A stretch of DNA of 13,462 nt from Tannerella sp. (GTDB lineage: Bacteria; Bacteroidota; Bacteroidia; Bacteroidales; Tannerellaceae): positions 1 to 13,462 of the forward strand of contig JAIRYY010000217.1 of NCBI GenBank assembly GCA_031267485.1. The letters are read 5' to 3'. Positions 7,099 to 13,462 of this stretch are shown here, in pieces; position 1 is the first letter of the stretch; each line of letters opens with the position of its first letter. Position numbers and translations under genes: made by a program. Under the pieces are notes generated by a model. The model was not told where the DNA came from and searched no databases. It saw only the letters and a list, made by a program, of their open reading frames with translations.

Positions 7099-7174
7099 CC
7101 GTCATTGCGAGCGAAGCGAAGCAATCCAGGCTCAGGCGGCGACCCGGATTGCTTCGCTGCGCTCGCAATGACGG
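7099..7174. repeat. MITE-like inverted repeat (29-bp arms)
   Basis: The arms at 7099-7127 and 7146-7174 are inverted copies with one mismatch, separated by an 18-bp loop. The outer ends read CCGTCATTGCGAGCG and CGCTCGCAATGACGG. This family of short palindromic repeats (CGTCATTGCGAGC...GCAATCC) is, from memory, dispersed in genomes of several phyla. There is no coding capacity. I do not see an obvious target-site duplication. As RNA or single-stranded DNA it would form a long hairpin. Confidence 0.85.
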
Positions 7175-7215
7175 AGCGCGGGACGCCCGCAATGACGGGG
7201 GGGCATGGACACTCT

Positions 7216-7273
7216 GGGGCGTTGGGGACAATGGGGGCGTTGGGGAGCATGGGGATGTTGGGGACAATGGCAC
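7216..7273 (+). repeat. G-rich 18-bp tandem repeat with G-quadruplex potential
   Basis: Three units start at 7221, 7239 and 7257, each beginning GTTGGGGA; a partial unit precedes them. On the plus strand there are six runs of four or five G (7216-7219, 7224-7227, 7233-7237, 7242-7245, 7251-7254, 7260-7263) separated by 4-5 bases. That fits a stable G-quadruplex pattern in the nuo transcript or non-template strand. Confidence 0.8.
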
Positions 7274-7294
7274 GCCGGATTGTTGCCTGGGACT

Positions 7295-7351
7295 GGATTG
7301 CTTCGCTGCGCTCGCAATGACGGGGCCTGGGACGCTGCCCGCAATGGCCGG
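7295..7351. repeat. Half copy of the MITE-like repeat
   Basis: Positions 7295-7323 repeat the right arm 7146-7174 exactly. The following GGACG and GCAATG...GG block (to 7351) matches 7181-7200 imperfectly. So the right arm plus its downstream flank is a direct repeat of about 55 bp. The matching left arm is missing, suggesting partial duplication or decay. Confidence 0.75.
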
Positions 7352-7401
7352 AGGGCCGGTTTGGGTATTAAATCAAGTATTCATTATCACTCATCATTCA
7401 T

Positions 7402-7430
7402 CATTAATTCATTAATCACTAATCATTAAT
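7402..7430. repeat. CAYTAAT array left of the second GC hairpin
   Basis: Two CATTAAT units separated by one extra T are followed by CACTAAT and CATTAAT (7402-7430). A degenerate tract of the same type (CATTATC, TCATCATTCAT) precedes it from about 7382. It ends exactly where the GC hairpin at 7431 begins. Confidence 0.85.
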
Positions 7431-7456
7431 GGGCACCCACAAGGGGCGCCCCTACG
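7431..7456. repeat. GC-rich hairpin repeat, copy 2
   Basis: GGGCACCC (7431-7438), loop ACAA, then GGGGCGCCCC form a stem of seven GC pairs with one A-C mismatch, ending in CCTACG. Compared with copy 1 at 5142-5166 it differs by a few substitutions and one extra G. Here CAYTAAT arrays flank it on both sides. Confidence 0.85.
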
Positions 7457-7459
7457 GGT

Positions 7460-7492
7460 CATTAATCATTAATCACTAATCACTAATCACTA
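7460..7492. repeat. CAYTAAT 7-bp tandem array upstream of nuoJ
   Basis: Two CATTAAT, two CACTAAT and a partial CACTA end 12 bp before the nuoJ ATG. The order hairpin, then CAYTAAT array, then gene start is the same as before nuoH, so the composite seems to have been copied as a unit. Confidence 0.9.
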
Positions 7493-7504
7493 AAAAAAGG
7501 AACT

Positions 7505-8014
7505 ATGGAGATAACATTAGACTTGATTGTATTTCTGATACTGGCGGTATTCATGATTGTCAGTTCGATACTGGCCGTCACTACCGGGCGCATTGTCCGT
7601 TCGGCGACTTATCTGCTGTTCGTTCTGTTCGGGACGGCGGGCATCTACTTTCAGCTGAACTATTCGTTTCTGGGAGCGGTGCAGCTGCTTATTTATGCGG
7701 GCGGAATCACGGTGCTGTACGTCTTTTCTATCCTGCTGACGTCGAACCGGAGCGACCGGGCCGAGGCGCTTAAGAACTCGAAGATGTTTGCCGGACTGCT
7801 CACGGCGCTTGCCGGACTGGCCGTCTGCCTCTTCATCACGCTGACGAACAGATTCATCCCCTCGCACTTCGAGCATGGCGAACTGCCCGTCCGGACGGTC
7901 GGCAATGCGCTTATGGGGGCGGGCAAATATCAGTACCTGCTTCCGTTCGAGGTGATAAGCATCCTGCTGCTGGCATGCATTGTCGGCGGTATTTTAATTG
8001 CACGAAAACGATAA
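7505..8014 (+). CDS. nuoJ: NADH-quinone oxidoreductase subunit J
   Basis: NuoJ (169 residues) is a five-helix membrane subunit; its third helix takes part in coupling quinone reduction to ion transfer. That helix is clear at about 54-79 (SFLGAVQLLIYAGGITVLYVFSILL), with the conserved tyrosine at 64 and the GG bulge at 66-67. The C-terminal signature YLLPFEVISILLLACIVGGILIARK is also typical. The ATG at 7505 is preceded by AAAAAAAGGAACT; AGGA is only 3 nt away, closer than ideal, so the A-rich leader may matter more. The repeat array ends 12 bp upstream. nuoK follows after 13 nt. This is the first gene of the tightly packed J-K-L-M-N block. Identification is firm. Confidence 0.95.
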   Translation: MEITLDLIVFLILAVFMIVSSILAVTTGRIVRSATYLLFVLFGTAGIYFQLNYSFLGAVQLLIYAGGITVLYVFSILLTSNRSDRAEALKNSKMFAGLLTALAGLAVCLFITLTNRFIPSHFEHGELPVRTVGNALMGAGKYQYLLPFEVISILLLACIVGGILIARKR

Positions 8015-8027
8015 AACACAGAAAGAT

Positions 8028-8336
8028 ATGATACACATGGAATATTACCTGACCGTCTCGGCGGTCATGATGTTCGCCGGGGTTTACGGTTTCTTTACGC
8101 GCCGCAACCTCCTGGCGATGCTGATCTCCGTTGAGCTTGTACTCAACTCGGTTGACATCAATTTTGCCGTCTTCAACCGCTTCCTTTTCCCCGAACAGCT
8201 CGAAGGCTTCTTCTTCGCCCTGTTTGCCATCGGGATATCGGCGGCCGAAACGGCGGTGGCGATTGCCATTATCATCAACATTTACCGGAACATACGGAAC
8301 ATCCAGGTGAAAAACATGGAGGAAATGAAGCACTGA
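8028..8336 (+). CDS. nuoK: NADH-quinone oxidoreductase subunit K
   Basis: NuoK (102 residues) is a three-helix, MrpC-like subunit of the membrane arm. The two channel glutamates are present: Glu36 in LISVELVLNSVDINF and Glu74 in GISAAETAVAIAI. The size is normal for the family. The ATG at 8028 is preceded by CAGAAAGAT; an ATG three codons later (8037, MEYYLTV) is a possible alternative, and the upstream TTG at 7998 overlaps nuoJ and adds a hydrophilic stretch unlike NuoK. It lies 13 nt after nuoJ and 4 nt before nuoL. Identification is firm; start uncertain by three codons. Confidence 0.95.
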   Translation: MIHMEYYLTVSAVMMFAGVYGFFTRRNLLAMLISVELVLNSVDINFAVFNRFLFPEQLEGFFFALFAIGISAAETAVAIAIIINIYRNIRNIQVKNMEEMKH

Positions 8337-8340
8337 CATT

Positions 8341-10245
8341 ATGGAATACACACTGCTGATCTTCGTCCTGCCGTTCCTCGCCTTCCTGCTGCTCGGGCTT
8401 GGAGGAACGCGCATCCGTCCCGCCGTCGCCGGCATTGCCGGCACATCCGTCATGGCGGCCGTCACCGTTCTGTCGTACCTGGCCGCGTTCGACTGTTTCG
8501 GCGGCGGACGCGGCGCCGACGGACGCTTCGCCACGCTGATTCCGTTCGACGCCGTCTGGCTGCCGCTGAACGAAACGCTGCACATCGGGATGGGCATCCT
8601 CCTGGACCCCATATCCGTCATGATGCTCACGGTCATTTCGACGGTCTCGCTCATGGTGCACATTTACTCGCTGGGCTACATGAAAGGCGAGCGGGGGTTT
8701 CAGCGCTATTACGCCTTCCTTTCGCTCTTTACCCTGTCGATGATCGGGCTGGTCACGGCTACCGGCATCTTTCAGATGTACGTCTTCTGGGAGCTTGTGG
8801 GCGTATCGAGCTACCTCCTCATCGGGTTCTACTACACGAAGCCCGCGGCGGTGGCGGCCGCGAAGAAGGCGTTCATCGTCACCCGCTTCGCCGACCTCGG
8901 CTTCCTCATCGGCATCCTCGTCTACGGATACAGCGCCGGCACATTCTCGTTTACGCCGCAGGCGCACGTGCTGGCGGCGGCGGGTGGCATGATTCCGCTC
9001 GCCCTGGGACTGATGTTCGCAGGCGCCGCCGGCAAGAGCGCCATGTTTCCGCTGCACATCTGGCTTCCCGACGCGATGGAAGGCCCCACGCCCGTCAGCG
9101 CGCTGATACACGCGGCGACGATGGTCGTGGCCGGCGTCTACCTGGTCGCGCGGATGTTCCCGCTCTTCGTCGGATTTGCGCCGGACACGCTTCACATGGC
9201 GGGATACGTCGGGGCGTTCACCTCGCTCTTTGCCGCCGTCATCGCCTGCGTGCAGACCGATATTAAGCGCGTGCTGGCCTTTTCCACCATTTCGCAGATC
9301 GGCTTCATGATTGTCGCCCTGGGCGTCTGCACTTCCACCGACCCCCATGCCGGCGGACTGGGCTACACGGCGTCCCTGTTTCACCTTTTTACGCATGCGA
9401 TGTTCAAGGCGCTGCTCTTCCTCTGCGCGGGGGCGGTCATCCATGCCGTGCACTCGAACGAGATGCGGGATATGGGCGGGCTGTGGAAGTTCATGCCCGT
9501 CACGCACGCGACGTTCCTGATTGCCTGCCTCTCGATTGCCGGCATACCCCCTTTCGCCGGATTCTTCTCGAAGGATGAGATACTCGCCGCCTGTTTCGCG
9601 TTCAGCCCCGCGCTGGGGACGCTTATGACGTTTACCGCGGGACTGACGGCGTTCTACATGTTCCGCCTTTACTGCAGCGTTTTCCTGAAGCCCTCCCGCG
9701 CGGCGGCCGGCGAGGCGGCTTCCGGTGAGGCGGCGCACCGTCCGGCGCCTCGCGAAGCGCCGGCGAGCATGACCGTTCCGCTGATTTTCCTGGCCGCCGT
9801 GACGTGCGTCGCGGGCTTCGTGCCGTTCGGCGAGTTCATAAGCGCCGGCGGCGAAGCGTATCATATACATCTTGACGCGAACGTGGCCGTCGCAAGCGTA
9901 TGCGTGGCGGTCGCGGGCATCGCGGCGGCCGTCGTCCTGTACGGCAGAGGCGGCGGCAGGCCGGCGACGGGCCGGTTCGGGAAGCTGCACGAAGCCGCAT
10001 ACCGCAGGTTTTATGTGGATGAGGTCTATCAGTTCGTGACGCACCGGATTATATTCAACTGCATCTCCACGCCCGTGGCCTGGTTCGACCGCCACGTCGT
10101 CGACGGTTTCATCAACTCGCTGGCGCAGGCTGCAAACGTCGCGAGCCGCGGAATCAGAGGCCTGCAGAGCGGCTCCGTGCAGCAGTATGCCATCGTTTTC
10201 CTGAGTGGCGCCCTGGCGCTTGTCCTCCTTTTGTTACTGATTTAA
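8341..10245 (+). CDS. nuoL: NADH-quinone oxidoreductase subunit L
   Basis: NuoL (634 residues) is the distal antiporter-like subunit, related to MrpA. Channel residues are in place: Glu151 in WELVGVSSYLLIGFYY, Lys232 in GKSAMFPLHIWLPDAMEGPTP and Lys411 in [31 protein letters not shown] (306-323) and HLFTHAMFKALLFL (348-361) are also typical. The C-terminal part holds the region expected for the long lateral helix (YRRFYVDEVYQFVTHRI, about residues 556-572) followed by a last membrane helix ending in LALVLLLLLI. An Ala/Glu-rich loop near 455-475 (RAAAGEAASGEAAHRPAPRE) looks low-complexity. The ATG at 8341 starts 4 nt after nuoK. A 606-residue open frame on the opposite strand is a high-GC shadow. 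Identification is firm. Confidence 0.97.
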   Translation: MEYTLLIFVLPFLAFLLLGLGGTRIRPAVAGIAGTSVMAAVTVLSYLAAFDCFGGGRGADGRFATLIPFDAVWLPLNETLHIGMGILLDPISVMMLTVISTVSLMVHIYSLGYMKGERGFQRYYAFLSLFTLSMIGLVTATGIFQMYVFWELVGVSSYLLIGFYYTKPAAVAAAKKAFIVTRFADLGFLIGILVYGYSAGTFSFTPQAHVLAAAGGMIPLALGLMFAGAAGKSAMFPLHIWLPDAMEGPTPVSALIHAATMVVAGVYLVARMFPLFVGFAPDTLHMAGYVGAFTSLFAAVIACVQTDIKRVLAFSTISQIGFMIVALGVCTSTDPHAGGLGYTASLFHLFTHAMFKALLFLCAGAVIHAVHSNEMRDMGGLWKFMPVTHATFLIACLSIAGIPPFAGFFSKDEILAACFAFSPALGTLMTFTAGLTAFYMFRLYCSVFLKPSRAAAGEAASGEAAHRPAPREAPASMTVPLIFLAAVTCVAGFVPFGEFISAGGEAYHIHLDANVAVASVCVAVAGIAAAVVLYGRGGGRPATGRFGKLHEAAYRRFYVDEVYQFVTHRIIFNCISTPVAWFDRHVVDGFINSLAQAANVASRGIRGLQSGSVQQYAIVFLSGALALVLLLLLI

Positions 10246-10258
10246 AACATACAAAGAA

Positions 10259-11722
10259 ATGAATTTCCTGTCCTTTTTCGTTCTGATTCCCCTGCTGATG
10301 ATGCTGGGATTGTGGGCTTCGCGCAGCATAAGGCAGATGCGCGCCGTGATGACCGCCGGTGCGTCGGCGCTGCTCGCGCTTGCCGTGGCGCTGGTCTTCC
10401 TCTACCGCGGGGCGAGCGGCGGCGGCGCCGGCATGCTGTTCACCGACAGCCGCGTGTGGTACGAACCGCTGCATATCCATTACGCCGTCGGCGTCGACGG
10501 CATATCGGTCTTCATGCTGCTGCTGTCGGCCGTCATCGTCTTCACCGGCGTGTTCGCATCGTGGAGGATGCCGGAGCGGACGAAGGAGTTTTTCCTCTGG
10601 TACTGCCTCCTGAGCGTCGGCGTGTTCGGCTTCTTCATCTCGCTCGACCTGTTCACGATGTTCATGTTCTACGAAGTCGCGCTGATACCCATGTACCTGC
10701 TTATCGGCGTCTGGGGCAGCGGACGGAAGGAATATTCGGCCATGAAGCTGACGCTGATGCTGATGGGTGGCTCGACTCTCATCCTGATGGGCATACTCGG
10801 AATCTATTTCGGCGCGGGAGCCGCGACGATGAACTTCACGGAGATTGCGGCCGTCGACATACCCCTGCCGGTGCAGCAGCTGTTTTTCCCGCTGACGTTT
10901 GTCGGCTTCGGCGTCCTGGGTGCGCTGTTCCCCTTTCACACGTGGAGTCCCGACGGACACGCGTCCGCGCCGACTTCGGTCTCCATGCTGCATGCCGGCG
11001 TACTGATGAAACTCGGCGGATACGGATGTTTCCGCATCGCCGTCTGCCTGATGCCCGCCGCCGCTGCCGGACAGTCCGGCTTCTTCCTCCTGCTGACGGC
11101 TGCCGGCGTCATCTACGGCGCCTTTTCCGCCTGCGTGCAGACGGATTTGAAGTATATCAACGCCTATTCCTCCGTTTCGCACTGCAGCCTGGTGCTTTTT
11201 GCCATTCTGATGATGACGCGGACGGCTACGACCGGCGCCGTCCTGCAGATGCTTTCGCACGGCTTGATGACCGCCCTTTTCTTCGCGCTGATAGGGATGA
11301 TTTACGGCCGGACGCACACGCGCGACATACGTCAGATGAGCGGCCTGATGAAAACGATGCCTTTCCTCTCGGTCTGTTACGTCCTGGCCGGACTTGCCAA
11401 CCTCGGCCTGCCCGGACTGAGCGGTTTCGTGGCCGAAATGACCATCTTTACCGGCTCTTTCGAGCTGAACGACCCCTTTCACCGCACGCTGACAGTCGTT
11501 GCAGCCGCATCGATTGTCATCACGGCGGTCTACATCCTGCGCCTGACAGGGAAAATACTGTACGGCGCCGACGACGGCCTGAAACTTACCGACGCGACGT
11601 GGGACGAACGCCTGGCCGTGATATGCCTCATCGTCGCCGTTGCCGGACTGGGACTTGCGCCCTGGGGAATAAGCGGCATGATAAGCGACAGTGTGTGGAA
11701 CGCCATCGTGCAGTTGAAGTGA
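10259..11722 (+). CDS. nuoM: NADH-quinone oxidoreductase subunit M (variant channel lysine)
   Basis: NuoM (487 residues) is the middle antiporter-like subunit, with about 14 membrane segments. Glu139 in [17 protein letters not shown], Lys251 in [12 protein letters not shown] and Glu393 in [10 protein letters not shown] match the conserved channel residues. The motif before the broken helix reads [20 protein letters not shown] (217-236). Aligned on PxHxW, the position of the usual channel lysine (Lys234 in E. coli NuoM) is Leu220. NuoL and NuoN here keep that lysine. The sequence also has WSPDGH where WLPDAH is common. The frame is intact, so this is not decay. The ATG at 10259 follows the A-rich leader ACATACAAAGAA, 13 nt after nuoL. 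Identity is firm; the effect of the substitution is unknown and may be normal for the lineage. Confidence 0.96.
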   Translation: MNFLSFFVLIPLLMMLGLWASRSIRQMRAVMTAGASALLALAVALVFLYRGASGGGAGMLFTDSRVWYEPLHIHYAVGVDGISVFMLLLSAVIVFTGVFASWRMPERTKEFFLWYCLLSVGVFGFFISLDLFTMFMFYEVALIPMYLLIGVWGSGRKEYSAMKLTLMLMGGSTLILMGILGIYFGAGAATMNFTEIAAVDIPLPVQQLFFPLTFVGFGVLGALFPFHTWSPDGHASAPTSVSMLHAGVLMKLGGYGCFRIAVCLMPAAAAGQSGFFLLLTAAGVIYGAFSACVQTDLKYINAYSSVSHCSLVLFAILMMTRTATTGAVLQMLSHGLMTALFFALIGMIYGRTHTRDIRQMSGLMKTMPFLSVCYVLAGLANLGLPGLSGFVAEMTIFTGSFELNDPFHRTLTVVAAASIVITAVYILRLTGKILYGADDGLKLTDATWDERLAVICLIVAVAGLGLAPWGISGMISDSVWNAIVQLK

Positions 11723-11750
11723 AACAAAAACAACAAATATTTCAAGAATT

Positions 11751-13172
11751 ATGGATTACAGTCAATTTCTGCTGATGCGTCCCGAGCTGTCACTGATAGC
11801 GGTGACGGTCGCGCTGTTTTTATATGACCTGTTTGCGGGAGAGAATCTGCGCCGGTATTTCCAGCCCGTAGCATGCGTGCTGCTGCTCGTGCACATTGCC
11901 ATAAACATCGTCCCGCCCGGCGGCGCGGCGGAAGCGTTCGGAGGCATGTACCTGAGCCTGCCGGCGGCGGGCGTCGTGAAGAGCATCCTCTCCATCGGGA
12001 CGCTGATTGTCGTCATGCAGGCCGACGCGTGGCTCGGACGCGAAGATACCAAACACCGGCGCGGCGAGTTTTACACGCTCACGCTCTCTACCCTGGCCGG
12101 CATGTTTTACATGATAAGCGCCGGCAATTTCCTGATGTTCGTGACAGGCCTCGAGCTGGCGTCCATCCCCGCGGCCTGCCTCGTCGCTTTCGACAAGTAC
12201 AGGCGCCGCTCGGCCGAAGCGGGGGCGAAATACATCCTGACCTCCATGTTCTCCTCCGGCCTGATGATGTTTGGCATATCTTTCATCTACGGAACGACCG
12301 GGACGCTTTATTTTGCCGACGTGGCCGCCGGAATAACAGGCGCCCCGCTGCAGGTTCTGGCGCTCGTGCTGTTCTTCTCCGGCCTCGGATTCAAAATATC
12401 GCTCGTGCCCTTTCACCTGTGGACGGCGGACGTCTACGAGGGCGCGCCGACAAACATCACCGCCTACCTGTCGGTCGTCTCGAAGAGCGCCGCCGCGTTC
12501 GCCCTGCTGCTCATCCTCGCAAAAGTATTCGCCCCCGTGACGGTCGTCTGGCAGGAACTGCTCTGCATCGTCACCGTCGCGACCATCACGATAGCCAACC
12601 TGTTTGCCATACGCCAGACAAACATAAAGCGCTTCTTCGCCTTCAGCAGCATATCGCAGGCGGGATACCTCATGCTGGGCGTCGGCGGCGGAGATGCGGC
12701 AGGCATGACGTCGCTGGTCTACTACACGCTCGTCTACCTCGTCGCCAACCTGGCTGTTTTCGGCGTCATCTCGGCCGTGGAACAGCAAACGGACGGCAAA
12801 GTCTCCATTTCCGACTACAACGGACTGCACGGCACGAACCCGAAACTGGCGCTGGTCATGACGCTTGCGCTCTTTTCGCTGGCCGGCATTCCTCCCTTTG
12901 CCGGTTTCTTCAGCAAGTTCTTCATCTTCATGTCCGCTTTCAGCGCCGGTTTCGAGATCCTCGTTTTCATCGCGCTGATAAACACCATTGTCTCGCTCTA
13001 CTACTACCTGCTGATTGTAAAGGCGATGTACATCACCCCCGGCGACGCCCCCGTCGCCCCGTTCCGGAGCGACCCGTACACCCGCGCCAGCCTGCTAATC
13101 TGCCTCCTCGGCATCCTCCTCTTCGGCCTTGCAGGCAGCATTTACGACGTGATAAACCGGTTTTCAAATTAA
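11751..13172 (+). CDS. nuoN: NADH-quinone oxidoreductase subunit N
   Basis: NuoN (473 residues) is the antiporter-like subunit nearest the quinone arm. Conserved channel residues are present: Glu135 in [10 protein letters not shown], Lys215 in [20 protein letters not shown], Lys245 in VSKSAAAF and Lys389 in [32 protein letters not shown] (290-308) is also typical. About 13-14 hydrophobic segments are visible. It is the last nuo gene, starting 28 nt after the nuoM stop with the A/U-rich leader ATATTTCAAGAATT and no Shine-Dalgarno. The stop at 13170-13172 is followed by a 78-bp gap with the promoter of the next gene; I see no strong terminator hairpin. A 435-residue plus-strand frame overlapping it is a shadow. 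Identification is firm. Confidence 0.97.
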   Translation: MDYSQFLLMRPELSLIAVTVALFLYDLFAGENLRRYFQPVACVLLLVHIAINIVPPGGAAEAFGGMYLSLPAAGVVKSILSIGTLIVVMQADAWLGREDTKHRRGEFYTLTLSTLAGMFYMISAGNFLMFVTGLELASIPAACLVAFDKYRRRSAEAGAKYILTSMFSSGLMMFGISFIYGTTGTLYFADVAAGITGAPLQVLALVLFFSGLGFKISLVPFHLWTADVYEGAPTNITAYLSVVSKSAAAFALLLILAKVFAPVTVVWQELLCIVTVATITIANLFAIRQTNIKRFFAFSSISQAGYLMLGVGGGDAAGMTSLVYYTLVYLVANLAVFGVISAVEQQTDGKVSISDYNGLHGTNPKLALVMTLALFSLAGIPPFAGFFSKFFIFMSAFSAGFEILVFIALINTIVSLYYYLLIVKAMYITPGDAPVAPFRSDPYTRASLLICLLGILLFGLAGSIYDVINRFSN

Positions 13173-13214
13173 GTAAATAAGACGCTCCGCGTTATGCATT
13201 TAAACAAATTTCCG

Positions 13215-13222
13215 TATATTTG
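13215..13222 (+). promoter_or_regulatory. Candidate Bacteroidetes-type promoter (-7 element) for the Rpn-like gene
   Basis: TATATTTG matches TAnnTTTG exactly, 28 bp before the ATG at 13251. TTATG at 13192-13196, 18 bp upstream, is a weak -33 partner. The site suggests the downstream gene is transcribed separately from the nuo cluster. Confidence 0.55.
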
Positions 13223-13250
13223 CCCGCGTAATTTCTAAATACTGCAAACG

Positions 13251-13462
13251 ATGATACATTATCTTGACCCTAAAACCGACCTGCCGTTCAAGCGCATCTT
13301 CGGCGAACATGAACACCTGTGCATGAGTCTGCTCAACAGCATGCTGCCGCTGGAAAAGGACCAGCGGATAGTCAGCCTGACGTATCAGCCGGGCGAGCTG
13401 ATACCGGAGATTCCCCTGCTGAAAAACTCCATCGTCGACGTGTGCTGCACCGACAACAGCGG
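13251..13462 (+). CDS. Rpn-family / PD-(D/E)XK nuclease-type putative transposase (N-terminal part, cut by window edge)
   Basis: Seventy codons are visible and the frame is open to the edge. The start MIHYLDPKTDLPFKRIFGEH with the following LCMSLLNSMLPL is the typical N-terminus of the Rpn/PF12784 family (YxDPxxDxxFKxIFG...LLxFLNxxL). KNSIVDVCCTDNSG at 58-71 corresponds to the SxxDV.c.D segment that provides the first acidic residue of the nuclease core; the E-x-Q part lies outside the window. Family members are DNA endonucleases that promote recombination or are annotated as transposases, and are often multicopy in Bacteroidales. The ATG at 13251 follows the A/C-rich leader ACTGCAAACG behind a good -7 element. 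Whether the gene is intact cannot be seen. Confidence 0.8.
   Translation, partial: MIHYLDPKTDLPFKRIFGEHEHLCMSLLNSMLPLEKDQRIVSLTYQPGELIPEIPLLKNSIVDVCCTDNS

Larger units (their letters stand above)
6848..7504. other. Repeat-filled, gene-free interval between nuoI and nuoJ
   Basis: This 657-bp gap holds, in order: six 23-bp hairpin units (6855-6992), a CAYTAAT array (6997-7031), about 65 bp of AT-rich then ordinary sequence (7032-7098), a MITE-like inverted repeat (7099-7174), an 18-bp G-rich tandem repeat (7216-7273), a half copy of the MITE-like repeat (7295-7351), a CAYTAAT array (7402-7430), a GC hairpin (7431-7456) and another CAYTAAT array (7460-7492). Open frames here merely translate the repeats (ASEAKQS, CARNDG peptides) and are not credible genes. 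I found no TAnnTTTG promoter or tRNA in it. It interrupts what is otherwise a tightly packed operon. Confidence 0.85.

Noticed and set aside
7032..7415. Open reading frames across the nuoI-nuoJ gap, including one of 127 codons
   Set aside because: They translate the palindromic and G-rich repeats (ASEAKQS and CARNDG peptides in several frames and on both strands). No domain, promoter or ribosome binding site supports them.
8275..10095. 606-codon open frame on the minus strand opposite nuoL
   Set aside because: It is rich in Arg, Gly, His and Glu, as expected from antisense of high-GC membrane protein genes. nuoL on the plus strand has all family motifs.
11873..13180. 435-codon plus-strand frame overlapping nuoN
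   Set aside because: Arg/His-rich out-of-frame shadow of nuoN; the same applies to the 487-codon frame overlapping nuoM at 10312-11775.

Overview
The window most likely comes from a high-GC member of the Bacteroidales (phylum Bacteroidota). The evidence is: a nuo cluster in the order A-B-CD-H-I-J-K-L-M-N with fused nuoC/nuoD and no nuoE, nuoF or nuoG between CD and H; two good matches to the Bacteroidetes -7 promoter element TAnnTTTG (1989-1996 and 13215-13222); several gene starts with A-rich rather than Shine-Dalgarno leaders; and a ResB-type cytochrome c maturation protein. The genus cannot be fixed from the sequence.

Layout. Positions 1-656 (minus strand) hold the N-terminal 218 codons of a CcsB/ResB-like cytochrome c biogenesis protein that runs off the left edge. 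Directly upstream of it on the same strand (676-1809) is an exported Gfo/Idh/MocA-family oxidoreductase. A divergent, less GC-rich small gene (2011-2379, plus) with its own promoter encodes a secreted His/Cys-rich protein of unknown function. From 2476 to 13172 the plus strand carries the ten nuo genes of an 11-subunit-type complex I. A TAnnTTTG promoter then leads into the first 70 codons of an Rpn/PD-(D/E)XK-type nuclease or transposase gene, cut by the right edge.

How the genes work together. NuoB, NuoCD and NuoI form the quinone-reducing connecting arm, with the N2 cluster in NuoB and two 4Fe-4S clusters in NuoI. NuoA, H, J, K, L, M and N form the membrane arm that translocates ions. The NADH-oxidising module (NuoEFG) is not encoded here, so the electron donor is open; a reduced ferredoxin or flavodoxin docking near NuoI is one possibility by analogy with other 11-subunit enzymes.

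The most unusual part is not protein-coding. Two gaps split the nuo cluster: 5041-5236 (nuoCD to nuoH, 196 bp) and 6848-7504 (nuoI to nuoJ, 657 bp). Both are made almost wholly of short repeats. They contain a 7-bp GAGAATG array, four arrays of the 7-mer CAYTAAT, two copies of a GC-rich hairpin of the GGGCGCCC type, six 23-bp hairpin units whose two sequence classes differ by compensatory stem changes, a MITE-like 29-bp inverted repeat with a second half copy, and an 18-bp G-rich tandem repeat with G-quadruplex potential. A hairpin-plus-CAYTAAT composite sits just before both nuoH and nuoJ.

In the proteins, the clearest oddity is NuoM. The lysine expected in the middle of its membrane channel just before the PFHTW motif is a leucine, whereas the matching lysine is present in NuoL and NuoN.
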